In this document: positions 35,415 through 44,800 of the stretch, piece after piece
How positions within the stretch are numbered: the stretch's first letter is position 1
Layout of the letters: each line of letters opens with the position of its first letter
Assembly (NCBI GenBank): GCA_031291325.1
Contig: JARLJG010000049.1
Coordinates: 99,974 to 163,973, forward strand
Length of the DNA stretch: 64,000 nt
DNA from: Burkholderiaceae bacterium
GTDB lineage: Bacteria > Pseudomonadota > Gammaproteobacteria > Burkholderiales > Burkholderiaceae_D
Reading direction: 5' to 3'
The notes under the pieces: generated by a model
Database searches by the model: none
What the model was told of the DNA's origin: nothing
The model's input: the letters and a program-made list of their open reading frames with translations, nothing else
Translations under genes and position numbers: made by a program

Positions 35415-36002
35415 ATGAGCCTCTCTTGCCGGCAGCGCGCACATGCATGGCTGTCCGTTTGCCTGATAGCGACCGCTCTGGCGCTATTGGCATGCGGCAC
35501 AAGCAGCGCCGCTGCTGCCGACCAGCCTGCCCTCAAACAACTGCTGCTGTTGATCGACCAGCGCCTCGCGGTGGCGCCGCTGGTGGCACGCGCGAAATGG
35601 AATTCCGGCGCGCCGATCGACGATCCGGCGCGCGAAAAAGCGATTTTGGATGCCGTGTCGCAGCAAGCGACAGAAGCCGGCGTCGATGCCGCCTTCGCCC
35701 GCAAGTTCTTCCAGGCGCAGTTCGATGCCGGCAAGCTGATACAGCAAGACTTGCATGCGCAATGGCGGCTCGCCAAACAACCGCCATTCGCCGACGTGCC
35801 GGATCTTGGGCGCGACGTGCGCCCGGTATTGGATCGTCTGACTCCGCAAATCATCGCCGCGCTGCATGCAGCGTATCCGGCCCTGGGGCAAGCCGGAACC
35901 GATGAATTCATACAGACGCAGGGGCGGGAATTGGTGCGTGGCGACGCCGATGGCGCGGCGCGCCAGCTGGCTTTGCAAGCCTTGCTTGGCCGCGCAAACT
36001 GA
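35415..36002 (+). CDS. exported chorismate mutase, AroQ-gamma type
   Basis: A 195-residue periplasmic-type chorismate mutase (chorismate to prephenate). After a signal sequence, the helical domain begins KQLLLLIDQRLAVAPLVARAKW and continues with DDPAREKAILDAV, AGVDAAFARKFFQAQFDAGKLIQ, the pattern of secreted AroQ-gamma enzymes; the basic residues of ARAKW and the Lys/Gln of AGKLIQ are expected in the active site. The signal region ends LALLACGTSSAAAA, so Cys27 could be lipidated or cleavage could fall after the alanines. No shikimate genes are nearby. In pathogens such enzymes are effectors, but a free-living role is equally possible. Confidence 0.85.
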   Translation: MSLSCRQRAHAWLSVCLIATALALLACGTSSAAAADQPALKQLLLLIDQRLAVAPLVARAKWNSGAPIDDPAREKAILDAVSQQATEAGVDAAFARKFFQAQFDAGKLIQQDLHAQWRLAKQPPFADVPDLGRDVRPVLDRLTPQIIAALHAAYPALGQAGTDEFIQTQGRELVRGDADGAARQLALQALLGRAN

Positions 36003-36020
36003 CACGAAACAGCAAAGGCG

Positions 36021-36509
36021 TCAGGATTTACTGGCAGGTTCCTTCACGCCATCGCAGGAATTCGGCGCGAAATCCGCGCCACCGACAGGCAGGCCATCGT
36101 TGCCTTGGTACAGATAACCAACGGTCACGCCGTGATTGAAGAAACTTCTGATTTGCGCGCTATCGCACAATTTGCCCTTTAGCTGGGCGCGGATGGTGCT
36201 GGAGAAATTGGCTTTGTCGATAGCGGTGCTGCTGCTCGCCGTCAGCGTGTAGTGGTAGGAAAAATGCAGGCCGGGTTCGGCGCTGACGCGATCGAGTCGC
36301 GTTTCGGCATCGATAATTTCCGGCATGCGCTTGTTCATGGACTGGCTGACCCGGACCAGGACATCGTCCAGTTGCTTGGCCTGGCCTTCCCGTCCACTAC
36401 CGTACGAGTCGAAACGCCCTGCAAAGGCGCCGAACATATCGCCCAGCCCTCCCGCATTGGCCGACAGTGTCAGCAGCATTGTGGCCGCTGCCGCAGCGAT
36501 TTTACGCAT
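36021..36509 (-). CDS. secreted hypothetical protein
   Basis: A 162-residue exported protein. The signal peptide is MRKIAAAAATMLLTLSANAG; AGGAAC precedes the ATG. The mature part has LDDVLVRVSQSMNKRMPEIIDAETRLDRV, a beta-rich YHYTLTAS segment, and two cysteines (KLCDSAQ; NSCDGV) that probably form a disulfide. FFNHGVTVGYLYQG near the end recalls uncharacterised periplasmic proteins of stress type. Function unknown. Confidence 0.7.
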   Translation of the reverse strand: MRKIAAAAATMLLTLSANAGGLGDMFGAFAGRFDSYGSGREGQAKQLDDVLVRVSQSMNKRMPEIIDAETRLDRVSAEPGLHFSYHYTLTASSSTAIDKANFSSTIRAQLKGKLCDSAQIRSFFNHGVTVGYLYQGNDGLPVGGADFAPNSCDGVKEPASKS

Positions 36510-36973
36510 GGGTGGTTCCTTGATTGCGGATATTATGTTTATAACCATTTGTAAACACGCTGTCTCATCACATGAATGGCATTCTACGACCACCTCTTCC
36601 TTTATTGCAAATGATTTGCAAACGATTTGCGAAGCACCCTATGAATTACACGTCGATGCGATCTCGGGAATCATGCCCGAGCGCCGGATTCGACCGGACG
36701 AAAGGTGCGTCATTGTGAATCACACACCTTGGATCGTCCGCAATAAACTGCGCGCAGGAACCAAAGCACGCACGCGACTGTCGAATTAAAGGTGGGAAAG
36801 TTGCGAAGTCGGTGCTTGTGTATACGGCACGTAAAAAGAGATGGCGATTATGTAACAGCGTGTAATGTAACTTCCAGAAAGAAAGTTTCCCCATATACTT
36901 TAATCATCGGCACCGAAATGCAGACCGGCATCGCGATGCCTGAAACGAAAGTTTTTTTTAACCAGACGAGTCT
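36510..36973. other. 464-bp intergenic region with a TTGCAAAT dyad
   Basis: No gene is supported here. It holds the divergent promoters of the flanking secreted-protein genes. A perfect dyad TTGCAAAT-G-ATTTGCAA lies at 36605-36621, with a further ATTTGC ten bases on, about 100 bases upstream of the leftward gene. The part just before 36974 is AT-rich. Confidence 0.5.
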
Positions 36974-37420
36974 ATGATGAAATCGATCAAGGCAACTGTA
37001 ATCTTGTTGGTGCTGCTTCTTGGATCTCTTACCGCAACCGTTGCGCGCGCCGATGGGCATTTTCATGGTGGCTATCACGGCGGTTATCACGGCGGCGGCT
37101 TCGGGCGTGGGATCGGCGTCGGGCTGGGCGTCGGCCTGGCCCTCGATGGATGGCCATTTTATTACCCGTATGGCTACTATCCGTACGGTTATTACCCGTA
37201 CGCCGCCTACCCTCCGGTAGTAGTGGCGCAACCCGCCGCGCCGACGGTATATATCGAGCAAGGCAATGGGACAGAACAGAACAACGGACAAGCCGCCGCA
37301 CCGGCGCAATCGTCCAACGATTGGTACTATTGCCGCAAGCCGGCCGGATACTATCCGTACGTTCGTAACTGCCCGGACGGATGGCAACGCGTTCCATCGC
37401 AACCGCAAACACAGAATTAA
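36974..37420 (+). CDS. secreted Gly/His/Tyr-rich protein
   Basis: A 148-residue exported protein: signal peptide (ATVILLVLLLGSLTATVARA), then a His/Gly/Tyr repeat (HFHGGYHGGYHGGG), a small glycine-rich hydrophobic segment (GRGIGVGLGVGLAL), a tyrosine repeat (YYPYGYYPYGYYPYAAYPP) and a C-terminal part with two cysteines (DWYYCRKPAGYYPYVRNCP). The C-terminal motif, a Tyr-Tyr-Cys followed by Pro-rich and Cys-Pro-x-x-W, is common in small beta-proteobacterial envelope proteins of unknown function. The glycine-zipper lipoprotein gene follows after 16 bases. Confidence 0.75.
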   Translation: MMKSIKATVILLVLLLGSLTATVARADGHFHGGYHGGYHGGGFGRGIGVGLGVGLALDGWPFYYPYGYYPYGYYPYAAYPPVVVAQPAAPTVYIEQGNGTEQNNGQAAAPAQSSNDWYYCRKPAGYYPYVRNCPDGWQRVPSQPQTQN

Positions 37421-37436
37421 TTGATAAAGGTGGACT

Positions 37437-37943
37437 ATGTTACGTACTTTTAAATACTCGCCCGTGCTCGCGGCTCTTTTGCTTGCCGCTTGCACTACGG
37501 TGCCGACTGCGCCGACCGTCGCGGTCATGCCGGGCACCGGCAAAAGCTTCGAGCAATTTAACGACGACGACGTGGTTTGCCGTCAATTTGCGTACAATCA
37601 AAATGCCGGCGCGGCGCAAGCCGGCAACGACAAGGCGGTCGAGAGCGGCGTAGTCGGCACCCTGATCGGCGCGGCCGCAGGCGCGGCGATTGGCGGGCGC
37701 AATGCCGCTGGCGTGGGTGCCGGCACCGGCTTGCTGATCGGCAGCGCGGCGGGCGCCAATTCCTCGCAATATGCCGGCTATAGCGCGCAACGCCGCTACG
37801 ACATCAGCTACGAGCAATGCATGTACGCAAAAGGCAACAGCGTGCCGGTAGCAGCGCAGCCGCGCCGCTACTATACGCAACCGAGTTATGCTCAACCGAC
37901 GTACGCGCCGCCGCCGCCAAACATGCCGCCGCCACCGCAATAA
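37437..37943 (+). CDS. glycine-zipper lipoprotein
   Basis: A 168-residue lipoprotein (lipobox LLAAC, Cys19). The centre carries a glycine-zipper segment, residues about 68-105 (GVVGTLIGAAAGAAIGGR; GVGAGTGLLIGSAAGA), which may insert in a membrane. YDISYEQCMYAKGN follows, and the tail is rich in Pro and Tyr. GGTGGAC is a plausible ribosome site. It is the second gene of a two-gene operon closed by a terminator at 37966. Confidence 0.82.
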   Translation: MLRTFKYSPVLAALLLAACTTVPTAPTVAVMPGTGKSFEQFNDDDVVCRQFAYNQNAGAAQAGNDKAVESGVVGTLIGAAAGAAIGGRNAAGVGAGTGLLIGSAAGANSSQYAGYSAQRRYDISYEQCMYAKGNSVPVAAQPRRYYTQPSYAQPTYAPPPPNMPPPPQ

Positions 37944-37965
37944 TTTTTCCAGACTGCGGCAGCGC

Positions 37966-38003
37966 AAGCCGCTTGCTTCCAAAGGAAGCGAGCGGCTTTT
38001 TAC
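37966..38003 (+). terminator. rho-independent terminator
   Basis: A 15-bp stem AAGCCGCTTGCTTCC / GGAAGCGAGCGGCTT (one G-T pair) with a short AAA loop, followed by TTTACTTT. It closes the glycine-zipper operon and lies before the convergent ferredoxin gene. Confidence 0.8.
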
Positions 38004-38017
38004 TTTATAGACACCCT

Positions 38018-38314
38018 TTAGATTCCAGATCGCGCCGCTTTAGCCTCATCGACTACCAAATCCGCTTCGGGATAGGCGACGCAAGGCAAGATATAGCCGT
38101 CGCGCTTTTCATCCGCGCTCAAGCCCGGCCACTCGATTGCATAGCGAACCTTGCCCTGCGACAGGTGGCACATGCAGGTTCGACAAGTGCCGTTGCGACA
38201 GGACGCGGCCAGACGCAAGCCGGAACGTTCCGCCGATTGCAGCAGCGTCGCGCCCGACGGCGCATCGAATATCCAGCCCTGCGGCGCAATGGCGACGGTG
38301 TAGGTTTTTTGCAT
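38018..38314 (-). CDS. [2Fe-2S] ferredoxin, plant type
   Basis: A 98-residue electron carrier. The cluster cysteines follow the C-x4-C-x2-C pattern (Cys39, Cys44, Cys47 in SCRNGTCRTC) with the fourth in DGYILPCVAYP. TLLQSAERSGLRL and ADLVVDE complete the beta-grasp fold. I use the ATG at 38314 because it gives the usual length of about 95; the frame is open 53 codons further but that part is not ferredoxin-like. No oxygenase or reductase is nearby, so the partner is unknown. Confidence 0.87.
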   Translation of the reverse strand: MQKTYTVAIAPQGWIFDAPSGATLLQSAERSGLRLAASCRNGTCRTCMCHLSQGKVRYAIEWPGLSADEKRDGYILPCVAYPEADLVVDEAKAARSGI

Positions 38315-38528
38315 GGCGCAGGCAGACATTTCCTGAATGATTGGCCCCATATTATCGCGCATCGAACGCGCTTGCCCCGAAGTGTGACGCATGTGCAACC
38401 GCAGGCGCGGCAAACAAGCCATCTCAAAAAGGGGCATGTTACTATTTGAGCATGTTACTATTTGATATACCACGTTTCTTCAACGGCTTATAGTCGGGCA
38501 CTATTCGACAACCGTATGACCCCCTGCC

Positions 38529-39959
38529 ATGGAAACCCCGCCAAAAGAGCGCCGCCACACCTCGCAGCACGCGCTGATCGATTCCGCCATCCGCTCGACC
38601 AAGCAGTTGAGCGCGTCGAGCGATATCATGACCCGCTCCCTCGCCAACCGGATGTTTTCCGAATTGACACAGGTGCGGCGCGCTTTGCCGAACCGCCGCT
38701 TGCACGAAGCGGCTGCCGGCGAAACCGCAAGCATCGCCCACGCCGCAGGTAGCGACGCCGCCAACCGCCATGTCGTCGATCCGAAAACGACGCCGCATCC
38801 GGCCCAGCCGGTCGCCCCGGTCGCCACGCCCAGTACCGCTTGGGACGACCTCGATGCGGTGCGCGACGTGCAGGACAGTGGCGCGTCTGACTGGGCATTC
38901 TTGATGGAATTGCACAGAAGTCGGACGCTGCATCGTCTGAAAGCGCACGCCCAGGTGCTTTGCTTGCATGGCGATTGCGGTATCGATGGCGAAGCGCCTG
39001 TGCATGCCCTCTATACGGTCGCAGACGGGCATGCGCCGCTCGGCCTGCTCGACGCCTGGACCGATTCGAAAGCGGCGCCGACTGCAGAAGACCAAACTGC
39101 CGGCGCCATCCGCAGCTACCAGATGGTGGCGGAAATGGCAGCGCAAGCGCCCTCGACACGGCTGGCGTTCGTTGCCCGACTGCGCTTCGACTTGGCGCCC
39201 TTGGTGCGGCAAAGCCAGGCGCACGGCGTTGCGGCGGATTGGTTGACGATCGTGGGCCCGGAGTCGCCGCTCCATGCCGATCAAGCACTGTGGCGACGCG
39301 CCCGCGCCGATGCCGAGCTCGGCGAATCCGATTTCGCGCTGCATACGGACTATGGCTGCGCACCGCGCATCCTGCGGGCGCGTCTATGGGCCAAGCGCAT
39401 GGAAATCCAGAGCGGCGGCGAAAAACTGTGGGTCACCTGCTTGTATGGCCGCGAAGTCGACCTTGCGCCGGGAGACACGGCGACAGAGTGGCGTTTGCTC
39501 AGCAATCGCAGCGCCCAAGACCTGGCCGGCGCCCATGAATTGATGCAATGGTGTTTGTCGATGGCGGCATTCGACCATTTTGCACGTCTCATGCAGCACA
39601 CCCGGAGTGTCGGCGCCGCGCCGCGCGTGTTCGACCTGATTGCCGGCTGCCGCATCGCGCAGTTGACCGAGTACGCGCTGCTCGACCCCGAAGTCGACGC
39701 CCACGTATTTTTCAGCCGCGACGAGATGCGCGCAATCGACTTGCTGTCGAAGCGGCAGCCATCTGCCGAAATGTGTCTTGCGGACAATTTGCACCAGCTG
39801 GCAATTCTCGGCGGCGTGGCGGATCGGCACGCCGACCGCGACGCGCAATATGCAGCAATCCGGTGCGGTCTGCTGCGGCTGTCGGACGCCGTGGCGGTGC
39901 TGCGACGGTTGCCAAGCCCGACGCACGGCCAAGAGCCTGTCCTTAACCGACGCGGTTAG
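38529..39959 (+). CDS. Tn5/IS4-like transposase homologue lacking catalytic residues
   Basis: A 476-residue intact frame that, compared with my recollection of the IS4-family (Tn5-like) transposase core, keeps the whole fold: ALYTVADGHAPLGLLDAW, YQMVAEMAAQAPSTRLAFVA, GVAADWLTIVG, RARLWAKRMEI, TEWRLLSNRSAQD, a GCRIAQL segment, AHVFFSRDEMRA and LHQLAILGGVADR. The catalytic set is lost: the position of Tn5 Asp97 is Gly148 (LCLHGD), that of Asp188 is Arg217 (FVARLRFD), and the Y-R-E-K signature reads Cys342, Met345, Asp349, Gln356. The N-terminal 110 residues replace the usual DNA-binding end. No terminal inverted repeats were seen. It is best read as a domesticated, non-transposing protein; slow decay is the alternative. 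Confidence 0.72.
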   Translation: METPPKERRHTSQHALIDSAIRSTKQLSASSDIMTRSLANRMFSELTQVRRALPNRRLHEAAAGETASIAHAAGSDAANRHVVDPKTTPHPAQPVAPVATPSTAWDDLDAVRDVQDSGASDWAFLMELHRSRTLHRLKAHAQVLCLHGDCGIDGEAPVHALYTVADGHAPLGLLDAWTDSKAAPTAEDQTAGAIRSYQMVAEMAAQAPSTRLAFVARLRFDLAPLVRQSQAHGVAADWLTIVGPESPLHADQALWRRARADAELGESDFALHTDYGCAPRILRARLWAKRMEIQSGGEKLWVTCLYGREVDLAPGDTATEWRLLSNRSAQDLAGAHELMQWCLSMAAFDHFARLMQHTRSVGAAPRVFDLIAGCRIAQLTEYALLDPEVDAHVFFSRDEMRAIDLLSKRQPSAEMCLADNLHQLAILGGVADRHADRDAQYAAIRCGLLRLSDAVAVLRRLPSPTHGQEPVLNRRG

Positions 39960-40001
39960 CCACCTGTTCGCGCGCTTGCACCGCGCAAGCGGCAGCATTC
40001 G

Positions 40002-41432
40002 TCAAATCCGCGCCAATTCCTGCGCCCACAGGATCGCTTCCATGTGGCAGGCGTTGACGGTCGCTTCGCTGACATCGCATTGCGCGGCGCATAGCGCAAT
40101 GCGCTCTTGATCGCCATGCTCGCAGGCGATCACCAAATCGAGGTAACAGGCGAAACGCCCGGATCGGCCCAACAGCGCCTCCATGACTTCGGGCGCCAGT
40201 TCCAATGGCGGCAGCGCCTCTTCGGGCGGCACCCGCAACAACACGTCGAGCAAGGAAAACATGCCGACCAGGAACAAATTATCGCTATCGACCCGCGACA
40301 AATGTTCCCCCGCGAGCGTTTCCGCAAAACGGGCGCGTATCAATGCCGTATCCATGATTGCCATATCGCGTTCCGACATGTCGCCGCTGCAATACAGCAA
40401 GACCGTCAACAGGCGATACAAGGCCTCGCGCCCCATCACTGCCAAAGCCCGCTCGGCGCTATTGACCTTCGAGAGCGGGCTGGCGGCGGCTGAATTGGCG
40501 TAGCGCAGCAGGCGCGACAGCAGGAGCGGATCATGGCGCATGCCTTCCACCAGCACCGGCGTATCGCTTTGTTGCTTGATGGCTTTCAACAAGGCGACGA
40601 TGCGCGCGCGGCCGGCGTCCACATGGTCCGATTGCCAAGGCAGGTGCTGGGTGAGAAAGCTGCCTTGAAACAAATGGATGCCGATATGCTCCTTCAAGGC
40701 CTTGGCGCATAAAGAAAAAACGCCGATGTCGCCGATATCCCGGATCAGTACTTGCGTCTCGGGCCAGTGCCGCATGCCGCGCAGCGCTTCTTTAAACAAT
40801 GCCCCAGGCTGCGGCGCGCTGAAGTCGATCACAACGTAGTGGAACAGATTGTGCAATTGATCGACGAAGCGCATCGAATTCTCGCTGACCACCAGCCCGA
40901 ATCCATATCCGGCCCGGCGCAGATGGGCGATGCGGGCGATCAGATTGGGATCGATCGTCTCGCCGAAGGTATCGGCGCGGATCAACAGCACGCAAACCTC
41001 GGCCGGCAGGCGCTCCACCACCGGGCGCAGGATGACTTGCGCAGACAAGGTGATAAACGTGTAGCGATACTCCAGGAGCCGCGCCAGATCCATCTCCACC
41101 AGCCGCGCCAGCAATGCCTGCTCATCGATATGCTGCTGCACCGGGTCGCTGAATTGCTCGCGTTGCAACGCGTTCTTGCGCAGCATATATTCGTAACCGA
41201 CGACTTTTTGCTTTCGATCGACCACGGTTTCGCGGCAAATAAAGGTCAAACTCAAGGGTGTGGCTGGCGCCAGTGGCGCCTCGTCGACCTGTTCCGATTC
41301 GCTCGCTTCGTCGGCATCGTCGGCGGCGTCGACATGCTCCACTTGCTCGTCGGCAGCATCGGCGAAAACGGTATCGCCATCCGTCTCAGCAGGATTGTGC
41401 TTGACCAGCCGACGTAGCAATTTATCGAACAT
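40002..41432 (-). CDS. degenerate EAL-HDOD signalling protein
   Basis: A 476-residue cytoplasmic protein. An acidic linker (residues about 15-55) precedes an EAL-like domain that has lost its signature: CRETVVDRKQKVVGYEYMLR stands where E-A-L-x-R is expected, and no catalytic Glu/Asp pair is seen, so c-di-GMP hydrolysis is unlikely. The C-terminal half is an HDOD domain (LLKAIKQQSDTPVLVEGMRHDPLLLSRLLRYANS in part; SAERALAVMGREALYRLL). This matches the YuxH-type layout. Such proteins act in signalling scaffolds. It converges on the transposase-like gene with 42 bases between. Confidence 0.85.
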   Translation of the reverse strand: MFDKLLRRLVKHNPAETDGDTVFADAADEQVEHVDAADDADEASESEQVDEAPLAPATPLSLTFICRETVVDRKQKVVGYEYMLRKNALQREQFSDPVQQHIDEQALLARLVEMDLARLLEYRYTFITLSAQVILRPVVERLPAEVCVLLIRADTFGETIDPNLIARIAHLRRAGYGFGLVVSENSMRFVDQLHNLFHYVVIDFSAPQPGALFKEALRGMRHWPETQVLIRDIGDIGVFSLCAKALKEHIGIHLFQGSFLTQHLPWQSDHVDAGRARIVALLKAIKQQSDTPVLVEGMRHDPLLLSRLLRYANSAAASPLSKVNSAERALAVMGREALYRLLTVLLYCSGDMSERDMAIMDTALIRARFAETLAGEHLSRVDSDNLFLVGMFSLLDVLLRVPPEEALPPLELAPEVMEALLGRSGRFACYLDLVIACEHGDQERIALCAAQCDVSEATVNACHMEAILWAQELARI

Positions 41433-41843
41433 GTGCTGAAATAGGCAAAGCCGAAAATGGCATAAAGAATGGAGGCTTCAGGACTTGTCCAAAGCCGATG
41501 CCTTGGATCGGAATCTACACTATTGCAGCGAACATTGTATAGGTAAAATTTCACACGATTGGCGAATTTACATTTCCATACGGCAAGCAACCATTCCCAT
41601 GCAGATCCACCTGAATAGTAAGCGGCAAAGCGTGAGTATCTTGCACCATATTGATACGTTTTGTTACGCCAGATACACAAAATCGCGCGCTCCCCGCCAC
41701 CAGGAATGCGTTAATTTTCATGGCGATAGCAATATATGCACGTTGCGTGCGTTGAATCAGCAAACTGGACACAATTGACCGTTACAATACGCGCAACCAA
41801 TTTGGCGCCCTTGTGGCCGCCTCACCAAACCGATTAGAAATAG
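41433..41843. other. 411-bp divergent intergenic region
   Basis: No gene is supported. It separates the EAL-HDOD gene from the NRPS gene and must hold both promoters. A TATACAAT on the minus strand (41534-41541) could serve the leftward gene; TTGACC at about 41776 is a weak -35 candidate for the NRPS. Composition is AT-richer than the flanking genes. Confidence 0.5.
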
Positions 41844-44800
41844 ATGAACCTGCAACACCAAGCCTTACCGGAATTTGCCGAAATACTGTTCGGCCCCAAG
41901 CAGCCTGAATTACTGCGCGAAGAAACACTCGCCGATATTCTCGAAGCCAGCGCCGCCCGCGCGCCGGAACAAATCGCCCTGATATTCGGCGAACGCCAAC
42001 TCAGTTACCGCGAGCTGAACCGGCAAGCCGGCGCGGTCGCCTCGCAATTGATGGCCGCCGGCGTCGGGCCGGGCAAGATAGTCGGCCTGTGGCTGCCGCG
42101 CGGCATCGATTTGCTCATCATGCAGGCTGGCATCGCCAAAGCCGGCGCTGCCTGGCTGCCAGTGGCGGAAGATACGCCGGTGGAGCGTTTGGCGGTCTGC
42201 CTGGAAGACGCAAACGGCGTCGGGATCGTCAGTTGTGCCGAGTTTTTGCCGCGTCTGGAAGGTATCGGCTCGACGGTCTGGACTGCCGAAGCGCTGCTGG
42301 CCAACGATGGCGCAGCGACGCCGCCGGTGTTGCCGCTCAGAAGCGGTAGCCAGCCTAGCGATCCGGCCTACGTGATCTACACCTCCGGCTCGACCGGCAA
42401 GCCCAAGGGCATCGTCATCGGCCAGGGCAGTATTTGCCATTTCCTGCGCAGCGAAAATGCGGTTTTAGGGGTGCAGCAGAGCGACCGCGTATACCAGGGC
42501 TTTTCGCTGGCTTTCGACATGTCCTTCGAGGAAATCTGGATCAGCTACCTGGTCGGCGCGACCTTGTGGATAGCGCCGCGCGAATTGACTGCCGACCCGG
42601 AAGCATTGCCGCGCGCGCTGGCGCACAACGGCATCACGGTGCTGCATGCAGTGCCGACCTTGCTGGCCTTGTTTACCGAAGACGTGGCGACGCTGCGCAT
42701 CATCAACCTGGGCGGCGAAGCCTGCCCGGAAAGCCTGGTGGATCGCTGGGCGCGCCCAGGCCGCCAGATTTTCAATACCTATGGCCCGACCGAAGCAACC
42801 GTCTCGGCCAGCCTGGCCGAATTGAAACCGGGCCAAGCGGTGACCATCGGTCGGCCGCTGCCGAACTACGGCTTGCTGGTGATCGATCCCGCTGTCGAGA
42901 ACGGCTTGAAGCTGCTGGCGCGCGGCGAAGTCGGCGAACTGTGCATTACCGGGCCGGGATTGGCCGCAGGTTATCTGGGACGTCCCGATCTCACTGCCGA
43001 AAAGTTCCTCGACAATCCATGGAGCACCGATAGCCACGACCGCCGCCTGTACCGCACCGGCGATCTGGCGCGCATCGGCGCCGACGGCATGGTGCAATGC
43101 CTGGGCCGCGCCGACGACCAGGTCAAGATTCGCGGCTTTCGCGTCGAACTGGGCGAAATCGAAGCGGTGCTGGCGCAGCAAGCCGGAGTCGGCACGGCGG
43201 CGGTGATTCTGCGCCCGGTCGACGGCTTCGACCAACTTGTGAGCTTCGTGGTGCCGGAAAGCGGCGCGCAAGCAAGCGCCAGCGCATGGCGCGCGACGCT
43301 GGCCGAGCGCTTGCCGCCTTACATGGTGCCCAGCCGCTTTGAAATCCTGCCCAGCATGCCGCGCCTGACCTCCGGCAAGATCGACCGCAAGGCGCTGAAA
43401 GCATTGCCACTGAGCGCTGCAGCACAACAAAGCGGCGAATCGGATATTGCCGAAACCCCCGCCGAACAGGCATTGTTTGCCGCTTTGGCGACGCTGTTTC
43501 CGGGCCAGCCGATCCGCCGCAGCGACGATTTTTTCAGCGATCTCGGCGGCCATTCGTTTTTTGCCGCCCGCCTGGCGTCGATGCTGCGCGCCGACCCGCG
43601 CTTTGCGCATATCACCGTGCGCGACATTTACCAGCGCCGCGTGATCGCCCGCATCGCCGAAGGCCTGGCGGAGGCGCAGGAACAGACGCTCACCTCCGAC
43701 ACCGATTGGACGCCGCCGTCGGCATTGCGCCGCTGGACTTGCGGCGTGGCGCAAGCGGTCGCGATCCCGGCCCTGGTCACGCTGCGCATGGTGCAGTGGC
43801 TGGCGCCGTTTTTCACCTATCACTTCTTGACCGGCGAACCAACCGATTCGATTCCGCTGGCAATCGCCGCATCGGTTGCCGTGTTCCTGTTGGCGACGCT
43901 GCTCGAATTCGCGGTCGCCATCGGCGGCAAATGGCTCATTGCCGGCCGTCTGAAGCCGGGGCGCTATCCGCTGTGGGGCGTCACCTATTACCGCTGGTGG
44001 CTGGCCGACCGTCTGGTGGAGTCCGCGCCGGCCTATTTGCTGAGCGGCTCGTCGCTGTATGTCTGGTGGTTGCGGGCGCTCGGCGCGCGCGTCGGCAAGG
44101 ATGCGACCATCGGCTCGATGACGCTGCGTTGCCCGGATTTGCTCGATATCGGCAATTGCGTCAGCATCGGCAATGCCTGCAATTTCGAGAATGCCCGCGT
44201 TGAACATGGCGAGCTGTGGCTCGGCAAGATCGTCCTGGGCGACGATGCCTACGTCGGCTCTTACACGGTGCTCGAAGGCAATACGATGGTGCAAGCCTGG
44301 GGTCATCTGGAGGCACAGTCGGCGCTGGGCGATGGCGTCACGGTTCCCATTGGCCGCGTCTGGAGCGGCTCGCCGGCGCGCGATGTCGGCGCGCTGGACA
44401 CTTCCAAGCGACGCCAGCGCCCGCCCGTGTCGAAGCGCCGGCTGGTCGGCGAAGCGCTCTACTTCATGGCCGGCGTGTTGTTGATCGCCGTGCTGTTTTT
44501 CATGCCGGTGTTTCCGACCTTCGTCTTGATCGACTGGTTCGACGAAGCGGAAATCATGCCTTGGCTGCTGGGCGACGATATCAGCATCCAGTTGTTGCGC
44601 TACTTGATCTTGGCTTTCCCGGCCAGCGCAGTGCTGGTGTTGTGCACCGCGCTGGTTTCCGCCGGCATCCGCTGGAGCGTCTTGCCGCGCCTGAAGCCCG
44701 GCAGTTGGCCGGTGCATAGCAACACGTATTGCGGCAAATGGCTGGTCAGCCAAATCCAGGAGTCGAGCTTGAACGTGCTGCATGGCATCTATGCGACCGT

